DNA of 64,000 bases from Lewinellaceae bacterium (lineage in GTDB: Bacteria; Bacteroidota; Bacteroidia; Chitinophagales; Saprospiraceae), in the NCBI GenBank assembly GCA_020636405.1, contig JACJXW010000005.1, forward strand, positions 124,001 to 188,000. Reading direction: 5' to 3'. The notes under the pieces are model-generated. The model saw nothing but the letters and a program-made list of their open reading frames with translations, was not told where the DNA came from and did not search any database. A program made the position numbers and the translations under genes. Each line of letters opens with the position of its first letter. Position 1 is the stretch's first letter. Positions 31,825 to 40,386 of this stretch are shown in pieces.

Positions 31825-33579
31825 ATGAAAGGTTTTTTCAATATGAAGATCCTGCTGGCGGTGGGGATATCCCTTTTCATCGTCACCAGTTGTAAGGATG
31901 AGTTCCTTGATTTTACTCCGGCAGGGGTGGTGTCGGATGTTGACCTGAACACCGTGGAAAATGCTGAAAAAATGGTTATTGCTGCCTATGCTTCCCTGGG
32001 CAACGACGGATTGCTGGCGCATCAGTATCAGGATATGTGGGTGTACGGCAGCGTCCGTTCCGACGACGCCTATAAAGGAGGCGGTAGCATTGGCGACCAG
32101 TTCGACAGCCATCTGGTAGAGGTGTTCTCCATTAATACTCCGGCCAATGGGAACGCCAACCTGATGTGGACCTACCTCTACGCGGGCATCTCGCGCGTGA
32201 ATGATGCCATTCGCCGCATACAGGGCCTCGACGAGGCGGAATACCAGGCGGAAGCCGGCGTGAGCCGCGCCCAGCGCATTGCTGAGATGCGCTTCGTTCG
32301 CGGGCATTATGAGTTCATTCTGAAAATCCTCTTTAAGTTCCCGGTTTTCATTGATGAAACAGTGCCGAAAACGGAAGTGGGCAACATCAGCAACCGTGAA
32401 TTGACGGATCAGGAAGGATGGGCCTACATCGTTGAGGAATTCCGGGCGGCGTTGAGTGCCCTGCCCGATTCCCAGGCTGAAGAAGGCCGCCCGACCAAGA
32501 ACGCCGCGCGCGCTTATCTGGCTAAGGCCCTGCTTTACAAAGCCTATGTACAAGACGACCAGCACCAGGTGAAGAGCATCACCGCTTCCGAACTGGAGGA
32601 GGTGGTGGATCTGGTCACCACCATAGAAGGCACGGGCGAGTACTCGCTGTACGACGATTATGCGAAAAATTTCCTTTGGGAATTTGAAAGCGGGAACGAA
32701 TCGGTTTGGGCTATTATGCGGTCTATCGACGATGGCTCGCCGGAAGGCAGAGGCAATTTCTCCACCGGCCTGACCTCCTCGCTCGGCCCGGGTTACGGAT
32801 GCTGCTCGTTCAACCACGCTTCGCAGAACCTGGCGAACGCTTACAAAACCGATGACAATGGCCTGCCGCTGTTCGATACCTTCAACGAAGGGCCTCAGAT
32901 CGAAACGGCCGAAGATGTGAACGGCAACAATATCGACCCCCGTATCGCCCACACCATCGGCATTATCGGGATGCCCTTCAAGTACGACCCGAACCGGATC
33001 TACGACGAAACCTATGCGCGGGTACCGGGCGTTTACGGCTACAAACTGGGCATGAAAGACCAGGAACTGCCGGATTGCCCCTGCTTCCGCCAGTATCAGG
33101 CCTTCTTCAGCATTTCCCGGAACACCGACCAGATCCGCTACGGCGACTTGCTGCTGATGAAAGCGGAAGCCCTCATCGAGCTGAACCGGCTCGGCGAGGC
33201 CCTGCTCATCATCAATGCCATTCGGGAGCGGGCCGGTAGTGACGCCAGTACTTCTCGCCTCGTCTTTGCCGATGGCTCGCCGACGGGTAAATGGAACGTC
33301 GGGACTTACCAGTCGCTGGGTGATCAGGAAAACGCCCGAAAGATCCTGCGCTGGGAACGCCGCCTGGAACTGGCTTTCGAGTCGAAACGCTTTTTCGACC
33401 TCGTGCGCTGGGGCATTGCCGCCGAGACCCTCAATGATTATTTTGCATCGGAGAAACTCCGCAGAGACTACCTGATCGATGCCCGCTTCACCGCCGGCAG
33501 GGATGAATACCTCGCCATCCCGCAACAACAGATCACGATCAGCCGGGGGCTGTATGTGCAGAACCCAGGATATAATTGA
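31825..33579 (+). CDS. SusD/RagB-family glycan-binding lipoprotein
   Basis: A 584-residue protein from the ATG at 31825 (another ATG lies six codons on). The signal ends FIVTSCKDEFLDF, with the lipid-anchor Cys followed by the DEFLD segment usual in SusD proteins. Helical TPR-like segments follow (RIAEMRFVRGHYEFILKILF, GRPTKNAARAYLAKALLYKA) and RYGDLLLMKAEALIELNR and LRWERRLELAFESKRFFDLV near the C-terminus are SusD hallmarks. It caps the SusC barrel and binds the fructan at the surface. It is the last gene of the core fructan operon; a long inverted repeat follows. Confidence 0.95.
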   Translation: MKGFFNMKILLAVGISLFIVTSCKDEFLDFTPAGVVSDVDLNTVENAEKMVIAAYASLGNDGLLAHQYQDMWVYGSVRSDDAYKGGGSIGDQFDSHLVEVFSINTPANGNANLMWTYLYAGISRVNDAIRRIQGLDEAEYQAEAGVSRAQRIAEMRFVRGHYEFILKILFKFPVFIDETVPKTEVGNISNRELTDQEGWAYIVEEFRAALSALPDSQAEEGRPTKNAARAYLAKALLYKAYVQDDQHQVKSITASELEEVVDLVTTIEGTGEYSLYDDYAKNFLWEFESGNESVWAIMRSIDDGSPEGRGNFSTGLTSSLGPGYGCCSFNHASQNLANAYKTDDNGLPLFDTFNEGPQIETAEDVNGNNIDPRIAHTIGIIGMPFKYDPNRIYDETYARVPGVYGYKLGMKDQELPDCPCFRQYQAFFSISRNTDQIRYGDLLLMKAEALIELNRLGEALLIINAIRERAGSDASTSRLVFADGSPTGKWNVGTYQSLGDQENARKILRWERRLELAFESKRFFDLVRWGIAAETLNDYFASEKLRRDYLIDARFTAGRDEYLAIPQQQITISRGLYVQNPGYN

Positions 33580-33617
33580 TGACACAGGTGTAGATGGGGG
33601 TGTGCAAGAAGTAAGTG

Positions 33618-33702
33618 TAGACAGGATTAACAAGATTTTCAGGATATATACACCGATGTGGCGCAAGCCACTACATCTTGTAAATCCTGTTAATCCTGTC
33701 TA
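33618..33702. repeat. Inverted repeat after the SusD gene
   Basis: TAGACAGGATTAACA (33618-33632) is exactly complementary to 33688-33702, 55 nt apart. The core AGGATTAACA plus CAAGATTTTCAGGAT resembles a dispersed intergenic sequence common in many bacterial genomes. It lies between the SusD gene and the CRTAC1-like gene and may mark the operon end. Confidence 0.7.
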
Positions 33703-33761
33703 ATATTGACCTTTTTTCACAACCCCATCTATCCAGGTATACTCTCCTAAAGCTTATTGTT

Positions 33762-35597
33762 ATGAAACGAATTTTACTCTCACTACTTACCAGTTGTATC
33801 CTTCAGGCCTCCTACTCCCAGGATTTTATCCGGACAGAAACGCAGGCTAACCTTTCTCAGATCAGAAACACCAATGGCGTAGCGGTGGCGGACTTTGACC
33901 AGGACGGTGACCTCGATATCTTCTTCACCGGTATCAACAATTTCACCCCCGCCGACGAGACAACCTGGAATCACCTGATGAAGAATAACGGCGATGGCAC
34001 CTTCTCCGATGTTACGGTGGAAGCGGGCTTTGGCATTCAATACGTCAATAATGGCCTAAAGGCCGAACGGGGTGAAAAAATGGGCGCCTCCTGGGGCGAC
34101 TACGACAACGATGGCTTTCCCGACCTCTTCCTGGCCAATAGCCGCCTCGACCAGCTCTACCACAACAACGGCGACGGTACTTTTACCGATGTGACCCTAC
34201 AGGCAGGGGTTGCGGGCTGTAATGTCTGCTATTCTGCAACCGGCCTTTGGTGGGATCATGACCGGGACGGCGACCTCGACCTGTACGTTTCCGTCCTGAA
34301 CAACGAGAACATCATGTACCAAAATAATGGGGACGGCACCTTTACCGACGTGACCGAGGCGCTGGGCCTGGCCGGCGACAATACCATTACCTGGTCGAGC
34401 GTAGCCATCGATGCCGGGAAGGACGGCTTCCTGGACCTCTACAACATGAACGATACCCAGATCAACGAGTTCTTTGAAAACCGTTCAGGGCAGAAGTACA
34501 ACGAAGCCTCCCGTGCCTACCGCCTCGACGACGAAGGCGCCGGTATGGGGATAGCTGTCGGTGATTGCAATAACGATGGCCTTTTCGACCTTTATGTGAC
34601 CAATATCTTCAACCACCACCCCAACCCTCTTTTCATCGACCAGGGCAACCGACGCTATGCCGACCAGGCAAGAGCGCTTGGGGTAGACAACACCGGCTGG
34701 GGCTGGGGCACGGCCTTCCTCGACTATGACCACGACGGCGACGAAGACCTGGCCGCCGTTAACGGGCCGATCGATAAACTCTATGGAGATCAGCAGCCGG
34801 ATATCGACAATTTCTTCTTTAAAAACATGCTGATGGAAGAGGCCATGCGTTTCGAGGATATCTCCGCTTCCTCGGGCTTTACCGGAAAGGCCAAAAGTAA
34901 AGGCCTGGAGGTTTTCGATTATGACCAGGACGGCGACCTCGACCTGGTGGTGGCGAATATGGAGGAACCCGCCTACTTCTTTGAAAACAGGACCATTCAC
35001 AACGACAACCAGCCGGCGGCAAAGAACTGGCTGCAGATCAGGCCGGAAGGCACAACTTCCAACCGGGACGCTTTCGGTACAACAGTGAAGATCAGGATCG
35101 GCGAAAAGTGGCTGTACCGTTACCATCACGGCGCCGCCATCTTCGGGCAGAGCATCAAACCCGTTCACTTCGGGCTGGGCGATGCCACCATGATCGATGA
35201 GATCCGCTTCACCTGGCTGACCGGAGTAACAGAGGCGATATATGACGTGCCGGCCAATCAGTCCCTGCATTTCAGGGAAGGCGATGGAACCGTAGTCCGG
35301 GAAGATGCTGGAACGGGGCCGGTGAGCGGCGCCATCGTGGAGAAGGACTTTGCTAAACCCAACCCGTTTTACAATGCCACCACTTTGCACTTTGAAATGG
35401 CTAAACCGGGCATGCTGGAACTGGCCATTTATAATGCTACGGGACGTTTGGTTTTCAAAACCAAAGCGGAGCTGGCCGAGCCCGGCGTTCTGGATGTTCC
35501 CTGGGATGCCTCTGCAATGGCCCCGGGGCTTTACTTTTACACGGCGATGTTCAATGATAAAAAGATGGAAGGGAAAATGGTAAAGGGTGGGAAATGA
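33762..35597 (+). CDS. CRTAC1-like FG-GAP/ASPIC-UnbV protein with T9SS sorting domain
   Basis: A 611-residue secreted protein. After a signal peptide come repeated FG-GAP/VCBS units with Ca-binding DxDxDGxxD loops (DFDQDGDLDIFF, DYDNDGFPDLFL, DHDRDGDLDLYV, DYDQDGDLDLVV) forming a propeller, then an ASPIC/UnbV domain at about 420-505 (RDAFGTTVKIR, PVHFGLGDATMIDEIRFTW), and a C-terminal type A T9SS sorting domain (PNPFYNATTLHFEMAKPG, ending MVKGGK). It is exported and attached or released at the cell surface; function unknown. It follows the SusD gene after 180 nt. Confidence 0.9.
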   Translation: MKRILLSLLTSCILQASYSQDFIRTETQANLSQIRNTNGVAVADFDQDGDLDIFFTGINNFTPADETTWNHLMKNNGDGTFSDVTVEAGFGIQYVNNGLKAERGEKMGASWGDYDNDGFPDLFLANSRLDQLYHNNGDGTFTDVTLQAGVAGCNVCYSATGLWWDHDRDGDLDLYVSVLNNENIMYQNNGDGTFTDVTEALGLAGDNTITWSSVAIDAGKDGFLDLYNMNDTQINEFFENRSGQKYNEASRAYRLDDEGAGMGIAVGDCNNDGLFDLYVTNIFNHHPNPLFIDQGNRRYADQARALGVDNTGWGWGTAFLDYDHDGDEDLAAVNGPIDKLYGDQQPDIDNFFFKNMLMEEAMRFEDISASSGFTGKAKSKGLEVFDYDQDGDLDLVVANMEEPAYFFENRTIHNDNQPAAKNWLQIRPEGTTSNRDAFGTTVKIRIGEKWLYRYHHGAAIFGQSIKPVHFGLGDATMIDEIRFTWLTGVTEAIYDVPANQSLHFREGDGTVVREDAGTGPVSGAIVEKDFAKPNPFYNATTLHFEMAKPGMLELAIYNATGRLVFKTKAELAEPGVLDVPWDASAMAPGLYFYTAMFNDKKMEGKMVKGGK

Positions 35598-35810
35598 ATG
35601 GCCTGACAGGCGTATCTCATTCTTTTCTGCTGTTGTGGCAAAACGCTAATAGGCTAATTCCTTCGGTAGTGGTATATTGCCGAATGGTTATATTGTTCTG
35701 GAATAAGTACATGGACACAAATAGTGAAACGGGAAACCGGCGTTGAGCCCTTGATATTCAGTCACTCACTAATTCACTCCATATACTTACAAGATCCTAA
35801 AAGCGCCGAT

Positions 35811-37988
35811 ATGAAAAAAGCGATCTCCTTACACTTGTTGTTCCTCGTTTTAAACATCACATTGTCTGCTCAGTACTCAGTCGCCCGCCTCTGGAATGAG
35901 GAGGTGCTCGACGGCATCCGGGGCGACCTGGCGCGGCCGACCGTCCATGCCCGCAACCTCTTCCACACCAGCCTGGCCATGTACGATGCCTGGGCGGCGT
36001 ACAGCGAAACAGGCGATACCTATTTGCTGGGGAAGACGGTGCACGGCTTTACTTGCCCTTTTACGGGCACGCCTGTTCCGCAAGATGTCAAAGCTGCCCA
36101 GGAAGAGGCCATCAGCTTTGCCGTTTACCGTATCTTACGGCACCGCTTTGCCGATTCGCCGGGGTGGCGGGACCTGTTTTACGAGATCGATCTTTTGATG
36201 GATTCACTCGGCTATGACCGGGGGAATGTTTCCGCCGATTACAAATGCGGCCCGGCGGAACTGGGGAATTATATTGCCGAACAGGTCATCCTTTACGGCC
36301 TGCAGGACGGAGCAAACGAAGCGGGCGAATACGCCAATTTATATTATGAACCGGTGAACCCACCGATGTTCGTTGAAGCGCCCGGCAATCCGGAAATCCT
36401 CGACCTGAACCGCTGGCAACCCTTGGCCTTTACTACCTTCATCGACCAGAGCGGCAACCCTTTCGGCAATTTTGCCCCTCCCTTTGTCAGCCCCGAATGG
36501 GGGCGGGTGCTGCCTTTCTCCCTCAACCGGAACGATGCTGAAATACTGAAAAGGGACGGGAACGACTATTGGGTCTACCACGATCCGGGCCCGCCGCCCT
36601 ATCTGGACACCACGGCCGTCGGCGGCCTTTCCGAGGAATACAAATGGGGGTATGCCCTGGTCGCCGTGTGGTCTTCTCTGCTCGATCCGGCAGATGGGGT
36701 GTTGATCGATATCTCGCCCGTTTCGGTAGGCAACATCAGTTCATACCCGGACGACGTTTATGAATACCATGATTTCTATAACTTTTTCGAAGGGGGCGAT
36801 ACGGGCCAGGGGTATACTGTAAACCCCAGTACCGGACAGCCCTACAGCCCACAGATTGTCCACCGGGCGGACTACTACCGGGTGCTGGCAGAATTCTGGG
36901 CGGACGGCCCGGACTCGGAAACGCCGCCCGGCCACTGGTTCACCATTTTCAACTACATCAACGAACAACCGGAGCTGGCTAAAAAGATGCGCGGCCAGGG
37001 CCCTGTACTCGACGATCTGGAATGGGATGTGAAGGGCTACTTTGCTCTCGGCGGGGCCATGCACGACGTGGCCATTTCCGTTTGGGGCATCAAAGGGTGG
37101 TACGACAGCGTGAGGCCGGTCTCCGCGATCCGGGGCATGGCGGAACTGGGGCAGAGCAGCGACCCGGCCCTGCCCAATTACCACCCCGGCGGATTGCCGC
37201 TCATCCCCGGCTATATCGAGCTGATCGAAGCCGGCGACCCCCTGCAGGGCCAGAGCGGGGAATACATCCATGAAATAAAGATCAAAGCCTGGCGGGGCCC
37301 CAATTTTATTGAAGACCCACGGACAGACGTGGCTGGCGTCGGCTGGGTGCGCGCCAACTTCTGGTGGCCTTACCAGCGGCCTACCTTCGTCTCGCCGCCC
37401 TTCGCCGGCTATATCTCCGGGCACTCCACCTACAGCCGGGCGGCCGCTGAATTGCTGACGGCGCTGACCGGCGATCCCTTCTTTCCCGGCGGCATGGGCG
37501 AATTCCACTGCCCGAAAAACGAATTCCTGGTGTTCGAGGACGGCCCCAGTACCGACCTTACCCTGCAATGGGCCACTTACCGCGACGCTGCCGACCAGTG
37601 CAGCCTTTCGCGGATCTACGGTGGCATCCACCCGCCCGTGGACGACATCCCCGGCCGGAAGATCGGGCAGGAGATCGGTGTGGAGGCCTTTGAGTTTGCC
37701 GAGCAGTATTTCAACGGGACAAAAGCGCCGCGGGAGGTGAGTGCGTTGAAGGTTTTTCCCAACCCTACGAATTGCGCCGTGCAGATCGAGTTGGCTTACG
37801 AAGGAGAAATGCCCGTCAAGATCTACAGCACCGACGGCCGCCTGGAACGGGAGCTATCCGTCCGGTTTGCCAATAAGCAGGGATTTGTGAACCTGGACGG
37901 GCTGGCGAATGGGCTGCATATTATCGTTGGCTTTAAGGGGGAGAAAGACAGGTTCTTTGAACAAAAGGTTGTCGTGCAGGCGAAATGA
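35811..37988 (+). CDS. Vanadium-haloperoxidase/PAP2-family protein with T9SS sorting domain
   Basis: A 725-residue protein from the ATG at 35811 (signal LFLVLNITLSAQYSVARL). The acid phosphatase/haloperoxidase motifs are visible: YDSVRPVSAIR (motif 1, about 427-437), GYISGHSTYSRAA (motif 2) and SRIYGGIHPPVDD (motif 3 with the catalytic His). The N-terminal half (VHARNLFHTSLAMYDAWAAY) matches vanadium-dependent haloperoxidase-like proteins of Bacteroidota. The C-terminus (LKVFPNPTNCAVQIEL, ending FFEQKVVVQAK) is a T9SS sorting domain. Oxidation of halides or a phosphatase activity are both possible. Confidence 0.85.
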   Translation: MKKAISLHLLFLVLNITLSAQYSVARLWNEEVLDGIRGDLARPTVHARNLFHTSLAMYDAWAAYSETGDTYLLGKTVHGFTCPFTGTPVPQDVKAAQEEAISFAVYRILRHRFADSPGWRDLFYEIDLLMDSLGYDRGNVSADYKCGPAELGNYIAEQVILYGLQDGANEAGEYANLYYEPVNPPMFVEAPGNPEILDLNRWQPLAFTTFIDQSGNPFGNFAPPFVSPEWGRVLPFSLNRNDAEILKRDGNDYWVYHDPGPPPYLDTTAVGGLSEEYKWGYALVAVWSSLLDPADGVLIDISPVSVGNISSYPDDVYEYHDFYNFFEGGDTGQGYTVNPSTGQPYSPQIVHRADYYRVLAEFWADGPDSETPPGHWFTIFNYINEQPELAKKMRGQGPVLDDLEWDVKGYFALGGAMHDVAISVWGIKGWYDSVRPVSAIRGMAELGQSSDPALPNYHPGGLPLIPGYIELIEAGDPLQGQSGEYIHEIKIKAWRGPNFIEDPRTDVAGVGWVRANFWWPYQRPTFVSPPFAGYISGHSTYSRAAAELLTALTGDPFFPGGMGEFHCPKNEFLVFEDGPSTDLTLQWATYRDAADQCSLSRIYGGIHPPVDDIPGRKIGQEIGVEAFEFAEQYFNGTKAPREVSALKVFPNPTNCAVQIELAYEGEMPVKIYSTDGRLERELSVRFANKQGFVNLDGLANGLHIIVGFKGEKDRFFEQKVVVQAK

Positions 37989-38109
37989 GTACTGAGTAAT
38001 TTCGGGCCATTCTCTTGCCTACATTGGAAAAATTCGCTGATCACATGACTTAAATCAGTGAAACGGATCGATCACTACCTTAACTTTCAGCAGCAATAAC
38101 CTGCTGATC

Positions 38110-40257
38110 ATGAACGACCTGCGCCTTCAAACATGGAGGCAGTGGCGGAATGCGGCCATTTATGCCCCGGGGGACGATGAGGAGGCCATATTGTCCAAAA
38201 CGGTATGGGTCGGCATCGCTGTCTCTTCTTTGGTGCTGGGGCTGATCGCCGGGATGGTATACGCCTGCATGCATTTCATGTTCCTGGTTTATCTGATGGC
38301 TGTTTTCTGTGGGTTTTTCCTGGTCAGCCTACTCCTCTTCCTGCGGGTGCGGGCACACACGGAGTGGTTTTTCATCAGTACGGAAGTATTCAAGATCCTG
38401 TTTTCCTTCGTTGCCGTCGTTTTCACGGGAGGCATCCTGAACTCCGGTGGTTTTGTCTTTCTCGGCATGGCGGGCATTTTCTTTGCCCTGGTCTTTCCGC
38501 GGCCGGAACAGGTTCGCTTCCTGCTGCTGCTATATTTGGGCACGGTCTCCCTGGAAGCCATCCTGCAACCCTGGCTGAGGCCGGTGGTTCAGTTCTCTGC
38601 AGGACAGAATCTGGTGCTTTTTGTCCTTTACTTTATGGTATCGCTGCTGTCGCTGTACTTTTTTGTCCGCATTTACGTGCGGGAACGGGTGCGGTTCCGC
38701 CAGGTGGAAGCCGAAAAACTCCGGGCGCTGGACCATGCCCGCAGCCAGTTTTTTTCCAATATCTCCCACGAATTCCGCACGCCGCTGACGGTCATCCTCG
38801 GAATGGCCGATCAGATCCGGGAGGCGCCCTCCCGCTACGTTGCCGAAAAGGCCGTCCTGATCCGCCGAAATGGGAAAAAGCTGCTGCGCCTGGTCGGCCA
38901 GTTGCTCGACCTGTCCAGGCTGGAAGCCGGCGCCCTTTCCGTTCATTATGTGCAGTCGGATTTGGTACTGGAAATGAAGTACCTGCTGGAGTCCTTCCAC
39001 AGCCTGGCCGAGGCGAAAAACATCCGCCTGCATTTTTCCAGTGCTTCGAAGGAGATCTGGATGGATTTCGACCCGGAAAAGCTGGAGCACCTGGTGGGCA
39101 ACCTGCTGGACAACGCCATCAAGTACACGCCTGCCGGTGGGGAAGTGCGGCTTGAGTTGGAACGTCTGCCGTCATCGCCCCCCTCACTTGAACCGGGCCC
39201 CTGCCTGCTCATCCGGGCCAGAGATACCGGTATCGGTATCCCTCCGCAGCATTGGGAGCGCATCTTCGACCGTTATTACCAGGTCGGGGAGTGGCCCACT
39301 GAAGGAGCCGGGATAGGGCTGGCGATGGCCCGGGAATACGCCCACCTGTTCGGTGGCCGTATTGAGTTGGATAGCCGGCCGGGGGAAGGCAGCGCCTTCT
39401 CTGTTTACCTGCCGTTGCGCAACCGGGCCCCCGTGCAGTTTTTGTCTGCCGGCCCGCCGGTGCAGGAAGAAGAGCCGGCGCCGGAGGCGGTTCCTGGCGC
39501 ATCAGCTGTCCCCCGCCTGTTGCTCATCGAAGACAACCCCGATGTGGTCCGGTATCTTCAGGCTTTCCTGCAGAAGGATTACAATCTGATCACGGCCTTC
39601 GACGGCGAAGAGGGCATCAACCGGGCCATAGAACGCGTACCGGATATCATCATCAGCGATATTATGATGCCGAAAAAGGACGGCCTGGAAGTTTGCCGGG
39701 CACTGAAGGGCGATTTCCGCACCAACCACATCCCTATCATCCTGTTGACCGCCAAAACGGATGTGGATTCCAGGATACGCGGCCTGGAGTCCGGCGCTGA
39801 TGCTTACCTGGCCAAACCCTTCCATCGACAGGAACTGCAAGTGGAGCTTCGGAAACTCATCGGCCTGCGGGAAGCTCTGAAACGCAAATTCAGCCAGAAC
39901 CTGGCCGCCCCACTGCCCGAAAGTAAACCTCCGGGGCTGAATGAACGCTTCCTGTATGAGGTGCGCCAATGCCTGGAAAGGCATTATCCGGAGGAGGAAT
40001 TCGGCATCAGGGCCCTGTGTGCCCAGCTTGGCGTCAGCCGTACTCAATTGCACCGCAAACTGGCTGCTCTGACCGGCCAGCCCGCCTCTCATTTTATCCG
40101 TTCTTTCCGCCTGGAAAAAGCCCGTCAACTGCTCGCGTCCAGCCGTATGACCATCGCCGAGGCAGCCTATGCAGTGGGTTTTAAAGACCCCTATTATTTC
40201 TCCCGCGCTTTTACCCGGGAATTCGGGCTGCCGCCCTCTGAAGCCCGGGAGGGGTAG
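38110..40257 (+). CDS. Hybrid sensor kinase with membrane sensor, receiver and AraC domain
   Basis: A 715-residue protein without a periplasmic sensor domain: about six transmembrane helices in residues 30-195, then HisKA (FFSNISHEFRTPLTVILG, phospho-His at about 220), HATPase (NLLDNAIKYTPAGGE, DTGIGIPPQHW, GAGIGLAMA), a receiver (IIISDIMMPKKDG, Asp at about 517) and an AraC helix-turn-helix at about 615-712 (RALCAQLGVSRTQLHRKLAA). It joins sensing and transcription control in one chain. The signal may be a membrane-borne compound. It follows the haloperoxidase gene after 120 nt and precedes two T9SS repeat proteins, which it might control. Confidence 0.92.
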   Translation: MNDLRLQTWRQWRNAAIYAPGDDEEAILSKTVWVGIAVSSLVLGLIAGMVYACMHFMFLVYLMAVFCGFFLVSLLLFLRVRAHTEWFFISTEVFKILFSFVAVVFTGGILNSGGFVFLGMAGIFFALVFPRPEQVRFLLLLYLGTVSLEAILQPWLRPVVQFSAGQNLVLFVLYFMVSLLSLYFFVRIYVRERVRFRQVEAEKLRALDHARSQFFSNISHEFRTPLTVILGMADQIREAPSRYVAEKAVLIRRNGKKLLRLVGQLLDLSRLEAGALSVHYVQSDLVLEMKYLLESFHSLAEAKNIRLHFSSASKEIWMDFDPEKLEHLVGNLLDNAIKYTPAGGEVRLELERLPSSPPSLEPGPCLLIRARDTGIGIPPQHWERIFDRYYQVGEWPTEGAGIGLAMAREYAHLFGGRIELDSRPGEGSAFSVYLPLRNRAPVQFLSAGPPVQEEEPAPEAVPGASAVPRLLLIEDNPDVVRYLQAFLQKDYNLITAFDGEEGINRAIERVPDIIISDIMMPKKDGLEVCRALKGDFRTNHIPIILLTAKTDVDSRIRGLESGADAYLAKPFHRQELQVELRKLIGLREALKRKFSQNLAAPLPESKPPGLNERFLYEVRQCLERHYPEEEFGIRALCAQLGVSRTQLHRKLAALTGQPASHFIRSFRLEKARQLLASSRMTIAEAAYAVGFKDPYYFSRAFTREFGLPPSEAREG

Positions 40258-40364
40258 ATGTCGGTTTTATGGTTTCAGGCCCTTCGGACAATGGAACAAT
40301 AGTCCAAACTCTGGAACAATAGTCCTTCCTCTTTGAGCTGAAGCCAAGCTACATTGGTAACACT

Positions 40365-40386
40365 AAAATATACCAATATGAAACAG
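40365..40386 (+). promoter_or_regulatory. Duplicated leader and start-codon sequence (copy 1)
   Basis: A 22-nt sequence starting AAAATATACCAAT and running through ATGAAACAG recurs with one change (AAAATATACCGAT) at 42834-42855 before the next gene. Shared DNA covering the ribosome-binding region and start codon suggests a copied expression leader. Confidence 0.55.

Noticed and set aside
31810..33666. Very long open frame antisense to the SusD gene (over 600 codons)
   Set aside because: The sense frame has full SusD motifs and a lipoprotein signal; the antisense frame has no recognisable domain and is explained by GC-rich codon bias.
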